A stretch of 56,798 nt of DNA from an uncultured Oscillospiraceae bacterium. Lineage in GTDB: Bacteria; Bacillota; Clostridia; Oscillospirales; Oscillospiraceae. Under the pieces are notes generated by a model that searched no databases, was not told where the DNA came from, and saw nothing but the letters and a program-made list of their open reading frames with translations. A program made the position numbers and the translations under genes. Location: the NCBI GenBank assembly GCA_904395865.1, contig CAJFNY010000051.1, forward strand, positions 1 to 56,798. Reading direction: 5' to 3'. Below are positions 48,547 to 56,798 of this stretch, piece by piece; position 1 is the first letter of the stretch, and every line of letters starts with the position of its first letter.

Positions 48547-50838
48547 ATGGCTTTGAAAGGTCTCGATATTTTTAAGCTGTCTCCCAAGACGAACTGTAAG
48601 GAGTGCGGCTGCCCCACCTGCATGGCCTTCTGCATGAAGGTCGCCCAGGGCGCGCTGCCCATTGAGAAGTGCCCCCACATGAGCGCTGAGGCGCTGGCCC
48701 TGCTGTCCGAGGCCACTGCGCCCCCGATGAAGACCGTTGAGATCGGCGCCGGCGACAACGCCCACAAGCTGGGCGGCGAGACGGTGCTCTTCCGCCACGA
48801 GAAGACCCTCGTCTCCCGCAACCTGTACGGCGTGACCGTCTCCTCCGACATGGACGCCGCCGCGGCCGACGCCAAGCTGGCCGACATGGCCAAGGTGGAC
48901 TACGAGCGCATCGGCGAGCGGATGCACGTGGAGGTCCTGGACGTGCAGTACGCCGGCAACGGCGCCGACGCCTACGTGGCCCTGGTGCAGAAGGCCGCTG
49001 CCGCCAACCGCGCCCTGGTGCTGGACTGCGCCGACGTGGACGTGGCCAAGGCCGCCCTGGCCGTCTGCAAGGACGCCAAGCCCATCCTCAACGGCGCCAA
49101 CAAGGACAACTATGAGGCCATGAGCGCCGCCGCCAAGGAGGCCGGCGTCGTCCTGGGCGTCACGGGCAGCTCTCTTGAGGAGATGTACGACGTGATCGCC
49201 AAGCTGGAGGCCGCCGGCAACAAGAACCTCGTCGTCGACGTCACCGGCGCCGACGCCAAGGAGACCTTCAAGAACGCCGTGCTGCTCCGCCGCACGGCCC
49301 TGAAGGACGGCGACCGCACCTGCGGCTACCCCTCCATCGTCAACCTGGCCAAGGTGGCCGCCGGCGACGTGCACCTGCAGTGCGCCCTGGCCTCCGTGTT
49401 CACGGTCAAGTACGGCTCCATCGTCATCATGGAGTCCCTGTCGTACGCCGAGGCCCTGCCGCTGTACGGCCTGCGCCAGAACATCTTCACCGACCCGCAG
49501 AAGCCCATGAAGGTCGCCCCCGGCATCTACCCCATGAACGGCGCCACCCCCGACGATCCGTGCATGATGACCGTCGACTTCGCCCTGACGTACTTCCTGG
49601 TCTCCGGCGAGATCGAGCGCTCCAAGGTGCCGATCAACCTGATCATCACCGACGCCTCCGGCATGTCCGTCCTGACGGCCTGGGCCGCCGGCAAGTTCTC
49701 CTCGTCCACCGTCAAGAAGGGCTTTGAGGAGATGGACATTGAGAACAAGATCCACAACCGCACCCTGATCATCCCCGGCAAGGTGGCCGTCATGAAGGGC
49801 GAGATCGCCGAGAAGCTGCCCGAGTGGAACGTGGTCGTCGGCACCCGCGAGGCCGTGGAGATCGTCAAGTTCCTGAAGGACGGCGAGCACATCAAGGCCG
49901 CCGAGGCCGCCGCTGCTTCCAAGCCCAAGGGCGAGGCCAAGAAGGCCGCCGAGGAGACGAAGGCCGACGCGCCGCTGGACTTCTCCAAGCTGGTGTACCC
50001 CGAGATCCAGGTGGTCCCGCAGGAGGTCACGTACAAGGGCTACAACCCCGAGTCCAAGAAGTTCGTCACCATCGGCGAGCGGATCCACTGCATTAGCCCC
50101 GTGATCCGTGAGGCCATGGCCACCTTCAACCCGGAGCCGATCCTCAAGCGCGCTGCCGAGCAGATCGCCGCCGGCGCCACGTACCTGGACGTCAACATCG
50201 GCCCCGCCGAGTCCAACGGCCCCGAGCTGATGACGTGGGCGGTCCGCCTGCTGCAGGAGAACTTCAACAACGTGCCGCTGGCCCTGGACACCGCCAACAA
50301 GAAGGCCATCGAGGCCGGCATCGCCGTCTACAACCGCACCAACGGCAAGCCCATCGTCAACTCCGCCGACGCCGGCTCCCGCATTGACAACATCAACCTG
50401 GCTGCCGCCAACGACGCCATCGTCATCGCCCTGTGCTCCGCCGACGGCATCGCCAAGGACAACGACGAGCGCATGATGCACTGCCACAACATGCTCGACC
50501 GCGGCATCGCCCTGGGCATGGACGCCGACGACCTGTGGTTCGACCCGCTGTTCCTGGTGGTCAAGGGCATGCAGGAGAAGCAGATGGACGTGCTCAACGC
50601 CATCAAGTCCTTCTCCGACGAGGGCCTCAAGTCCACCGGCGGCCTGTCCAACAACTCCAACGGCGCGCCCAAGACGGTCCGCCCGATCATGGACGCCACG
50701 CTGGTCGCCATGGCCATGATGCAGGGCCTGACCTCCGCCATCGTCAACCCCTGCGACCGCCGGCTGATGGAGACCATCAAGACCTGCGACATCTTCAAGA
50801 ACAACGAGCTCTACTCCGACTCGTATCTCGACATCTGA
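48547..50838 (+). CDS. acsC-acsE: Fusion of CFeSP large subunit (AcsC) and methyl-THF:CFeSP methyltransferase (AcsE)
   Basis: This 763-residue protein starts at ATG 48547. Residues 1-450 are AcsC: the 4Fe-4S motif C17-x2-C20-x4-C25-x16-C42, a TIM barrel, and a cobalamin domain ending IIPGKVAVMKGEIAEKLPEW and NVVVGTREAVEIVKFLKD. An Ala/Lys-rich linker (about 453-480) leads to residues 506-763, a full AcsE-type pterin-binding barrel: TIGERIHCISP, YLDVNIGP, ALDTANKKAIEAG, LWFDPL and GLSNNS, with the folate-binding Asp and Asn positions kept. In Moorella these are separate genes of about 446 and 262 residues. No frameshift or internal restart is seen; it is one continuous frame. Confidence 0.93.
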   Translation: MALKGLDIFKLSPKTNCKECGCPTCMAFCMKVAQGALPIEKCPHMSAEALALLSEATAPPMKTVEIGAGDNAHKLGGETVLFRHEKTLVSRNLYGVTVSSDMDAAAADAKLADMAKVDYERIGERMHVEVLDVQYAGNGADAYVALVQKAAAANRALVLDCADVDVAKAALAVCKDAKPILNGANKDNYEAMSAAAKEAGVVLGVTGSSLEEMYDVIAKLEAAGNKNLVVDVTGADAKETFKNAVLLRRTALKDGDRTCGYPSIVNLAKVAAGDVHLQCALASVFTVKYGSIVIMESLSYAEALPLYGLRQNIFTDPQKPMKVAPGIYPMNGATPDDPCMMTVDFALTYFLVSGEIERSKVPINLIITDASGMSVLTAWAAGKFSSSTVKKGFEEMDIENKIHNRTLIIPGKVAVMKGEIAEKLPEWNVVVGTREAVEIVKFLKDGEHIKAAEAAAASKPKGEAKKAAEETKADAPLDFSKLVYPEIQVVPQEVTYKGYNPESKKFVTIGERIHCISPVIREAMATFNPEPILKRAAEQIAAGATYLDVNIGPAESNGPELMTWAVRLLQENFNNVPLALDTANKKAIEAGIAVYNRTNGKPIVNSADAGSRIDNINLAAANDAIVIALCSADGIAKDNDERMMHCHNMLDRGIALGMDADDLWFDPLFLVVKGMQEKQMDVLNAIKSFSDEGLKSTGGLSNNSNGAPKTVRPIMDATLVAMAMMQGLTSAIVNPCDRRLMETIKTCDIFKNNELYSDSYLDI

Positions 50839-50864
50839 TTTCCTCAACAGCGCGCATCCTTGCC

Positions 50865-50900
50865 GCGGGGAACGGGCGGCACCTGCCATCCGTTCCCCGC
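50865..50900 (+). other. Hairpin in the acsCE-acsB gap
   Basis: An 11-bp stem (50865-50875 with 50890-50900) with a 14-nt loop and no T-tract. It may be an RNA stability or partial termination element in the 134-bp gap. Confidence 0.55.
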
Positions 50901-50972
50901 GTACGCATACGTGCGGGCAAAACGTTTCATCATACGACTGTGTGCACCACGTGACCATAAGGAGGAAATACC

Positions 50973-53102
50973 ATGAGTGCTTTGACTGATCTGATTTACG
51001 CCGGCTCCAATGCGGTTGCGGGCCTGACGGAGGGCGCCGTCAACGACGCCATCGCCAAGTACGGAGAAGAGACGAAGGTCGCCTATCCGGACACGGCGTA
51101 CTTCCTGCCCACCATCTACGCCGCCACCGGCGTCAAGGTGGCCAAGCTGGGCGACCTGACCGCATGTGTGGGCGTGCTCAAGAGCCTGATCTCCGGCAAG
51201 GAGGATCTGGGCGAGGCCCTGAACGCCGGCCTGGCCACGGCCGTGGGCGCGGAGATCCTGGAGGCGCTGAAGTACGTCAACGGCGCAGAGCCGTACGCCA
51301 ATGAGTCCGGCATCGGCTTCGTGCCCGACCCGGTGATCCGCTCCCTGGGCGTCCCGCTCGTCACCGGCGACATCCCCGGCGTGGCCGTCGTCCTGGGCAA
51401 GGCCGACAGCGCCGCCGACGTGGCCGCCGTCGTCAAGGACTACCAGTCCAAGGGCATTCTGACGTTCCTGATCGGCGACTGCATCGAGCAGGCCGTGGAG
51501 CAGGGCGTCAAGATGGGCCTGGAGATGCGCGTCGTGCCCCTGGGCCATGAGGTCACGTCGGTGATCTACGCGGTGCAGGTGGCCGTCCGGGCCGCGCTGA
51601 TCTTCGGCAGCCTGCAGCCCGGCGACCTGGCCGGCCTGCTGAAGTACACGAAGGAGCGCGTCCCCGCCTTCGTCAACACGTTCGGCGCGCTGAACGAGGT
51701 CGTCGTCTCCGCCGGCGCCGGCGCCATCGCCCTGGGCTTCCCGGTGGTGGTGGACGTGGACCTGGGCGAGAACCAGGTGCCCGGCGCCCTGGAGTCCGTC
51801 ACCGACCACACCATGACGGTCAAGCGCTCCCTGGAGCTGCGGAACATCAAGATCAAGGTCAAGGAGCTGCCCATCCCCGTGGCCTTCGCCGCGGCCTTCG
51901 AGGGCGAGATCGTCCGCAAGGCCGACATGCAGGTGGAGTTCTACTCCGGCGTCAACCCCACGTGTGAGCTCGTCACCATGCGGGAGCCCGGCGAGATCGA
52001 GGACCACAAGATCACCGTCGACGGCCCCGACATCGACTCCGGCGACAAGGAGTACGCCCTGGCCACGTATATCGAGGTGGCCGGCGCCCGGATGCAGAAG
52101 GACTTCGAGTCGGTCATCGAGCGGAAGATCCACGCCTGGTTCAACTATATGGAGGGCGTCATGCACACCGGCCAGCGGAACCAGTTCCGCATCCGCATCA
52201 GCAAGGAGGCCTACGAGAAGGGCCTGCGGATGAAGGACTTCGGCGAGGTGCTGTACGTGATGATCATGGACGAGTTCGACGCCGTCGTCGACAAGTGCCA
52301 GATCACGCTCGTCACCGACCGGGAGAAGGCCCAGAAGATCCTGGAGACCGAGGCCATGCCGGCCTACAACGCCCGGGACGACCGCCTGGCCTCCATGACC
52401 GACGAGTCGGTCAACGAGTTCTACACGTGCATCCTCTGCCAGTCCTTCGCCCCGGCCCACTGCTGCGTCGTCACGCCGGAGCGCCTGGGCCTCTGCGGCG
52501 CCGTGTCGTGGCTGGACGCCAAGGCCACGTACGAGCTGAACCCCCAGGGCCCCAGCCAGCCCATCCCCAAGGAGGGCCTCATCGACGAGCGCACCGGCCG
52601 GTACGAGAAGGTCAACGAGATGGTCGCCGAGGCCACCCACGGCGCCGTGGAGAACGTGACGCTGTACTCCATCCTGGAGGACCCCATGACCTCCTGCGGC
52701 TGCTTCGAGTGCATCTGCGGCATCGAGCCCAGCTCCAACGGCTTCATCGTCGTCAACCGTGAGTTCAAGGGCATGACCCCCGCCGGCATGACCTTCGGCG
52801 AGCTGGCCTCCATGACCGGCGGCGGCGTCCAGACGCCCGGCTTCATGGGCCACGGCCGCCACTTCATCTCCTCCAAGAAGTTCGCCAGCGCCGAGGGCGG
52901 CATCGAGCGCATCGTCTGGATGCCCAAGGAGCTGAAGGACGACGTGGCCGCCCGCCTGAACAAGACGGCCAAGGAGCTGTACGGCATCGACAACTTCACC
53001 GACCTGATCGCCGACGAGACCATCTGCGAGGATCCCGACGGCCTGATGGCCTTCCTGCAGGAGAAGAACCATCCGGTTCTGAAGATGGAGCCGCTGATGT
53101 AA
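50973..53102 (+). CDS. acsB: Acetyl-CoA synthase catalytic subunit
   Basis: This 709-residue protein starts at ATG 50973, after TAAGGAGGAAATACC. The A-cluster ligands are in place: C486, C489, C498 and C508 for the 4Fe-4S cluster (FYTCILCQSF, CCVVTPERLGLC) and C575-G-C577 for the two nickel sites (SCGCFECICG). Spacing matches the Moorella enzyme exactly (3, 9, 10). It joins methyl, CO and CoA to acetyl-CoA. The length is slightly shorter than in Moorella (729). CODH (acsA) is not adjacent, unlike in classic clusters, and must be elsewhere. Confidence 0.97.
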   Translation: MSALTDLIYAGSNAVAGLTEGAVNDAIAKYGEETKVAYPDTAYFLPTIYAATGVKVAKLGDLTACVGVLKSLISGKEDLGEALNAGLATAVGAEILEALKYVNGAEPYANESGIGFVPDPVIRSLGVPLVTGDIPGVAVVLGKADSAADVAAVVKDYQSKGILTFLIGDCIEQAVEQGVKMGLEMRVVPLGHEVTSVIYAVQVAVRAALIFGSLQPGDLAGLLKYTKERVPAFVNTFGALNEVVVSAGAGAIALGFPVVVDVDLGENQVPGALESVTDHTMTVKRSLELRNIKIKVKELPIPVAFAAAFEGEIVRKADMQVEFYSGVNPTCELVTMREPGEIEDHKITVDGPDIDSGDKEYALATYIEVAGARMQKDFESVIERKIHAWFNYMEGVMHTGQRNQFRIRISKEAYEKGLRMKDFGEVLYVMIMDEFDAVVDKCQITLVTDREKAQKILETEAMPAYNARDDRLASMTDESVNEFYTCILCQSFAPAHCCVVTPERLGLCGAVSWLDAKATYELNPQGPSQPIPKEGLIDERTGRYEKVNEMVAEATHGAVENVTLYSILEDPMTSCGCFECICGIEPSSNGFIVVNREFKGMTPAGMTFGELASMTGGGVQTPGFMGHGRHFISSKKFASAEGGIERIVWMPKELKDDVAARLNKTAKELYGIDNFTDLIADETICEDPDGLMAFLQEKNHPVLKMEPLM

Positions 53103-53127
53103 GCTCCCTGCTGCTTCGCAACCTTCC

Positions 53128-53149
53128 GGGGGCGGCTTCGGCCGCCCCC
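53128..53149 (+). terminator. Stable hairpin after acsB (possible attenuator)
   Basis: A 9-bp GC stem (53128-53136 with 53141-53149) with a TTCG tetraloop, 25 bp after the acsB stop and no T-tract. Partial termination or mRNA protection would separate the highly needed acsB from the downstream activator. Confidence 0.55.
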
Positions 53150-53252
53150 ATCGCGGCCCGGCGGAGAGGCGCAGCCAGCCTGCGCCCGTCCGGCGAGCCG
53201 CGGCGCCTGTGCGCCCATACGCTTCAACCACTACGTAACAGTGAGGGATTCC

Positions 53253-55178
53253 ATGTTTGATGTTACCTTTCAGTTTGAAAACGGCCAGACGACCGTGATT
53301 TCCGCCCAGGAGGGCGCCAACCTGCTGGAGCTGGCCCGCAGCGCCAACGTGGCCATCGACGCCCCGTGCTCCGGCAACGGCTCCTGCGGCAAGTGCCGCG
53401 TGAAGCTCCTCAGCGGCCAGCTGGACTGCCTGCCCACCTCCCACATCACCGCCGAGGAGGCCGCCGACGGCTGGCGCCTGGCCTGCGGCAGCCGGATCTG
53501 CGGGGACGTGACGGTCCTGGTGCCGGACATTGCCTCGGCCTACCAGAGCCGCATGAAGACGGCCGACCTGAGCAGCGGCCAGGAGATCGCCATCTTTGAG
53601 AAGCTCATGGCCGACGTGTCCGCCGCAGGCGTGTCGTTTGCCAACGACTTCGTCCAGGTGGAGCTGACGCTGGACGCGCCCACCCTGGACGACACCATGC
53701 CGGACAACGAGCGCATCACCCGCGCCCTGGAGGCCGCCCTGGGCGTGGAGACCGTGGCCATCCCGTACGACTGCCTGGTGCGCCTGGCCCAGGTGCTGCG
53801 GGAGGGGAACTTCCGCGTGTGGGCCGCCGGCGAGCGGAAGGGGAATACCTTCCGGCTGCTGGACGTGTCCGCCGGACAGGCGCCCCTGTGCGCCGCCGCC
53901 ATCGACATCGGCACCACCACCGTCTCCGCCGTCCTGACGGACCTGAAGACCGGCCGGCTGCTGGCCAAGGCCTCCTCCGGCAACGGCCAGATCCGCTACG
54001 GCGCCGACGTCATCAACCGCATCATCGAGCAGGGGAAGCCCGGCGGCCGCAGGAAGCTGCAGAAGGCCGTCATTGACGAGACGCTCAACCCGCTGCTGCG
54101 GGCCATGTGCCGCAGCGCCGGCGTGGGGAAGGAGCGGATCTTCCGGCTGTGCGTGGCCTCCAACACCACCATGAACCACCTGCTGCTGGGCGTGGACGCC
54201 GACCCGGTGCGCATGGAGCCGTACATTCCGTCGTTCTTCCGCTGGCAGGGCTGCAAGGCCCGGGACCTGCATCTGGCGGCCCACGGGGATGCGGACGTGG
54301 TCATCGCGCCTAACATCGGCTCGTACGTGGGCGGCGACATCACCGCCGGCGTCCTGGCCAGCCTCCTGTGGGACCGGGACGAGTTCACGCTGTTCATCGA
54401 CCTGGGCACCAACGGCGAGCTGGTGTTCGGCAACCGGGACTTCATGATGTCGTGCGCCTGCTCCGCCGGCCCGGCCTTCGAGGGCGGCGACATCTCCTGC
54501 GGCATGCGCGCCACCGACGGCGCCATCGAGGCCGTCACCATCGACAGGGACACCATGGAGCCCACCTTCCGGATCATCGGCGAGGCGGGGCAGAAGCCGG
54601 TGGGCCTCTGCGGCTCCGGCATCATCGACCTCATCAGCGAGCTGTTCCGCTGCGGCATCATCTCGCCCAAGGGCCAGTTCCAGCGGGAGGGCGCCCGCGT
54701 CCGCCGCGACGCCCACGGCACCGGCCGCTACGTGCTGGCCACCGAGGACGAGTCGGCCACCGGCCGCGAGGTCTCCCTGGACGAGGTGGACATCGACAGC
54801 TTTATCCGCGCCAAGGGCGCCATCTTCTCCGCCATCGACACCATGCTCCGCTCCCTGGACATGGACGTGACGGTGCTGGACCACGTGCTGGTGGCCGGCG
54901 GCATCGGCAGCGGCATCAACATGAAGAACGCCGTCAACATCGGCATGTTCCCGGACATCGACCTGGAGAAGTTCGAATACATCGGCAACTCCTCCCTGGC
55001 CGGTGCCTACGCCATGGCCCTGTCGCCCTCCGCCGAGGAAAAGACGTACGGCCTGGCCGCCAACATGACGTATCTGGAGCTCTCCACGAACCCCGGGTAC
55101 ATGGACGCGTTCGTGGCGGCCTGCTTCCTGCCCCACACGAACACCGCCCTGTTCCCCAACAGCCATCCGGAGGCGTGA
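53253..55178 (+). CDS. acsV: Reductive activator of the corrinoid iron-sulfur protein (RACo/AcsV)
   Basis: This 641-residue protein starts at ATG 53253, just after GTGAGGG; GTG 53241 is an alternative start. An N-terminal 2Fe-2S ferredoxin domain has C39-x5-C45-x2-C48 and C78 (APCSGNGSCGKC, WRLACGSRI). The remaining part is the ASKHA ATPase of RACo: AAIDIGTTTVSAVL, SNTTMNHLLLGVDADP, LFIDLGTNGELVFGN, GLCGSGIIDLISELF, VLVAGGIGSGINMKNAV. It uses ATP to reactivate the oxidised Co(II) form of CFeSP. It is placed directly after acsB. Confidence 0.93.
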   Translation: MFDVTFQFENGQTTVISAQEGANLLELARSANVAIDAPCSGNGSCGKCRVKLLSGQLDCLPTSHITAEEAADGWRLACGSRICGDVTVLVPDIASAYQSRMKTADLSSGQEIAIFEKLMADVSAAGVSFANDFVQVELTLDAPTLDDTMPDNERITRALEAALGVETVAIPYDCLVRLAQVLREGNFRVWAAGERKGNTFRLLDVSAGQAPLCAAAIDIGTTTVSAVLTDLKTGRLLAKASSGNGQIRYGADVINRIIEQGKPGGRRKLQKAVIDETLNPLLRAMCRSAGVGKERIFRLCVASNTTMNHLLLGVDADPVRMEPYIPSFFRWQGCKARDLHLAAHGDADVVIAPNIGSYVGGDITAGVLASLLWDRDEFTLFIDLGTNGELVFGNRDFMMSCACSAGPAFEGGDISCGMRATDGAIEAVTIDRDTMEPTFRIIGEAGQKPVGLCGSGIIDLISELFRCGIISPKGQFQREGARVRRDAHGTGRYVLATEDESATGREVSLDEVDIDSFIRAKGAIFSAIDTMLRSLDMDVTVLDHVLVAGGIGSGINMKNAVNIGMFPDIDLEKFEYIGNSSLAGAYAMALSPSAEEKTYGLAANMTYLELSTNPGYMDAFVAACFLPHTNTALFPNSHPEA

Positions 55179-55179
55179 T

Positions 55180-55791
55180 ATGGAGATTGAAAATCACAAG
55201 GAGCTCGTCCCCTTCGCCCACTACTGCCAGCAGTGGCGGGAGCTGGACGCCCGGGCGGCGGCCGCCCGGGGCGTGCCCTTCGACGGCAGCGCCTTCACCG
55301 TCACGATGCTGGGCGTTTCGTACCGGCTGGCATGGCCGGAATTTGCAGTTTCCACGGAGGACGGGAAGGGCTTCGCCCTTCAAAATATCCCGGCCCAGAT
55401 CCTGCTGATCCGCTACGTGATGTCGGCGCGCCCGGCACCGTTCAGCGGCCGGTTTCTCACATTCCGTGAGACGCCGTGGGGCGACGTCTACATCCAGCCC
55501 TTCACCGGCCGCTGCCTGAACCGCGCCGCCTTCACCTTCGGCCCGCGGCTGCCGGCATTCCGGGCCGCCATGGCCGCCATGGGCGCGCAGCCGGTGCCCC
55601 ACGGGGACGCCGGATTTCAGGTGGAATTCCTGCCCGGGCTCCACATGCAGCTGCTCCTCTGGGCCGGGGACGACGAGTTCCCGCCCAGCAGCCAGATCCT
55701 GTTCTCGGACAACTTCCCGGAGGTCTTTGCCGCCGAGGATCTGGTGGTCTGCGCGGACGTACTCATCGGCGATACAAAGTGCCATTTGTGA
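55180..55791 (+). CDS. DUF3786 protein
   Basis: This 203-residue protein starts at ATG 55180, two bases after acsV. Family elements are FTVTMLGVSYRLAWPEFAV, NIPAQILLIRYVMSARPA, FTFGPRLPAFRAAM and LWAGDDEFPPSSQILFSDNF. DUF3786 genes accompany corrinoid and acetyl-CoA-pathway genes in anaerobes, but the biochemical role is not known. Coupling to acsV suggests a part in activating or maturing the corrinoid protein. Confidence 0.85.
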   Translation: MEIENHKELVPFAHYCQQWRELDARAAAARGVPFDGSAFTVTMLGVSYRLAWPEFAVSTEDGKGFALQNIPAQILLIRYVMSARPAPFSGRFLTFRETPWGDVYIQPFTGRCLNRAAFTFGPRLPAFRAAMAAMGAQPVPHGDAGFQVEFLPGLHMQLLLWAGDDEFPPSSQILFSDNFPEVFAAEDLVVCADVLIGDTKCHL

Positions 55792-55827
55792 CCAAAATTT
55801 TTTATGGAATTTTGTGCAATTCGTGAC

Positions 55828-55895
55828 TTGTTCCCAGCCCTGAAATGACGTATACTCATAAAGTCGATAAAAAACTATCGAATAAAAAATATCGA
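55828..55895 (+). promoter_or_regulatory. fhs promoter with TATCGA inverted repeats
   Basis: TTGTTC (55828-55833), 17-bp spacer, TATACT (55851-55856). Just downstream, at the expected start of transcription, TCGATA-N6-TATCGA (55864-55881) forms a perfect inverted repeat, and a third TATCGA lies at 55890-55895. The gap of 219 bp is the most AT-rich in this block. Confidence 0.7.
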
Positions 55896-56010
55896 TTGCA
55901 TTTCTGTTTTTTCTACCGTCCGCCGGCCCGGATGCGGCCGCGGAAGATACGGCGTCTGTACAGAGTCATACCAACGGCTCTTACAAATATGTTTTAGGGA
56001 GTGTCCCACT

Positions 56011-56798
56011 ATGTACAAGACTGACATCGAAATCGCCCAGGAAACCCCAATGCTGCCCATCCAGGAGATCGCCAAGACGGCGGGCGTGGATGAGAAGTAT
56101 CTCGAGCAGTACGGCAAGTACAAGGCGAAAGTCGACTACAATATTCTCAACGAGGTCCATCGTCCCGACGGCAAGCTGGTGCTGGTGACGGCCATCAACC
56201 CGACCCCGGCCGGCGAGGGCAAGACGACGACGACCGTCGGCCTGGCCGACGGCCTGAAGCGGCTGGGCAAGAACGTCCTGGTGGCCCTGCGCGAGCCCTC
56301 CCTGGGCCCCGTGTTCGGCGTCAAGGGCGGCGCGGCCGGCGGCGGCTACGCCCAGGTCGTCCCCATGGAGGACATCAACCTCCACTTCACCGGTGACTTC
56401 CACGCCATCGGCGCCGCCAACAACCTGCTGGCTGCCATGGTCGACAACCATATCTACCAGGGCAACAAGCTGAACATCGACCCCCGCCGGATCACCTGGC
56501 GCCGCTGCGTCGACATGAACGACCGGCAGCTGCGCTTCGTGGTGGACGGCCTCGGCGGCCGCGCCAACGGCGTGCCCCGTGAGGACGGCTACGACATCAC
56601 CGTCGCCTCGGAGATCATGGCCGTGCTGTGCCTGGCCTCCGACATCACCGACCTGAAGGCCCGCCTGAGCCGCCTGGTCGTGGGCTACACGTACGACGAG
56701 AAGCCCGTCACCGCCGGCGATCTGAACGCTGCCGGCGCCATGGCCGCCCTGCTGAAGGACGCCCTGAAGCCCAACCTGGTGCAGACCCTGGAGCACAC
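56011..56798 (+). CDS. fhs: Formate-tetrahydrofolate ligase, 3' end outside window
   Basis: ATG 56011 is preceded by AGGGAG with 10-nt spacing. The 262 visible residues match formyl-THF synthetase: [19 protein letters not shown], the P-loop [58 protein letters not shown] and [18 protein letters not shown]. It activates formate with ATP as the entry step of the methyl branch of the Wood-Ljungdahl pathway. The full enzyme is about 556 residues, so roughly half is in the window. Confidence 0.97.
   Translation, partial: MYKTDIEIAQETPMLPIQEIAKTAGVDEKYLEQYGKYKAKVDYNILNEVHRPDGKLVLVTAINPTPAGEGKTTTTVGLADGLKRLGKNVLVALREPSLGPVFGVKGGAAGGGYAQVVPMEDINLHFTGDFHAIGAANNLLAAMVDNHIYQGNKLNIDPRRITWRRCVDMNDRQLRFVVDGLGGRANGVPREDGYDITVASEIMAVLCLASDITDLKARLSRLVVGYTYDEKPVTAGDLNAAGAMAALLKDALKPNLVQTLEH

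Noticed and set aside
1-56798. CRISPR array, tRNA or rRNA genes, insertion sequences
   Set aside because: No regularly spaced repeats other than the protein-coding PLTYRE and MORN repeats, no cloverleaf sequences and no transposase genes were found on reading both strands.

Overview
The window reads as a GC-rich anaerobic Clostridia genome, probably a gut-type Oscillospirales/Eubacteriales acetogen. The reasons are Wood-Ljungdahl (acetyl-CoA) pathway genes, an SLH-domain surface protein, a YtrA-type GntR regulator with its ABC transporter, strong AGGAGG ribosome sites, TTGACA/TATAAT-type promoters, and rubredoxin/ferredoxin genes. Genus and species cannot be fixed from the sequence alone.

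Region 1 (1-29270, all plus strand, tightly packed) is most of a phage-tail-like contractile injection system (CIS). In order it holds a repeat-rich protein cut by the window edge, a LysM tube/hub protein, a gpD-like hub, a gp5/VgrG-like OB spike, gp25, two baseplate-J-like wedge proteins, a P2 gpI-like protein, a tail-associated protein with an Ig-like C-terminus, a Pvc16-type cap (DUF4255), a PAAR-like tip (DUF4280) and an AAA+ ATPase. Sheath and tube genes must lie to the left. Unlike textbook extracellular CIS, this locus carries four membrane-embedded accessory proteins and several signalling domains that have lost catalytic residues: a kinase-like protein without Lys/HRD/DFG, a cyclase homology domain without its metal Asp, and a SpoIIE/PP2C protein without any of its metal Asp residues. 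With no clear terminator it runs on into a MATE transporter fused to an anti-sigma-type HATPase, a methyltransferase, a GNAT-like protein and an intact SpoIIE phosphatase-HATPase receptor, ending at a strong terminator. This is the most likely undescribed system in the window.

Region 2 (29278-44182) is mixed housekeeping and accessory DNA. It contains a two-gene rubredoxin/ferredoxin operon, a DUF2812 protein, a GntR-ABC transporter operon with a palindromic operator, an amidase with an SH3 domain, XpaC, a four-gene operon (HAD phosphatase, two FAD proteins, PPC-domain protein), a lipoprotein, and a secreted papain-like/Big_2/YD-repeat protein paired with an SLH protein.

Region 3 (44226-56798) concerns nickel and the acetyl-CoA pathway. 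A CsoR/RcnR-family repressor with an H-C-H-C metal signature diverges from a His-rich protein and CooT. Then come metF, cooC/acsF, acsD, a natural acsC-acsE fusion, acsB, the corrinoid activator acsV, DUF3786 and the start of fhs. The repressor and the small metal proteins plausibly supply nickel to the Ni enzymes ACS and CODH. The CODH gene itself is not in the window.
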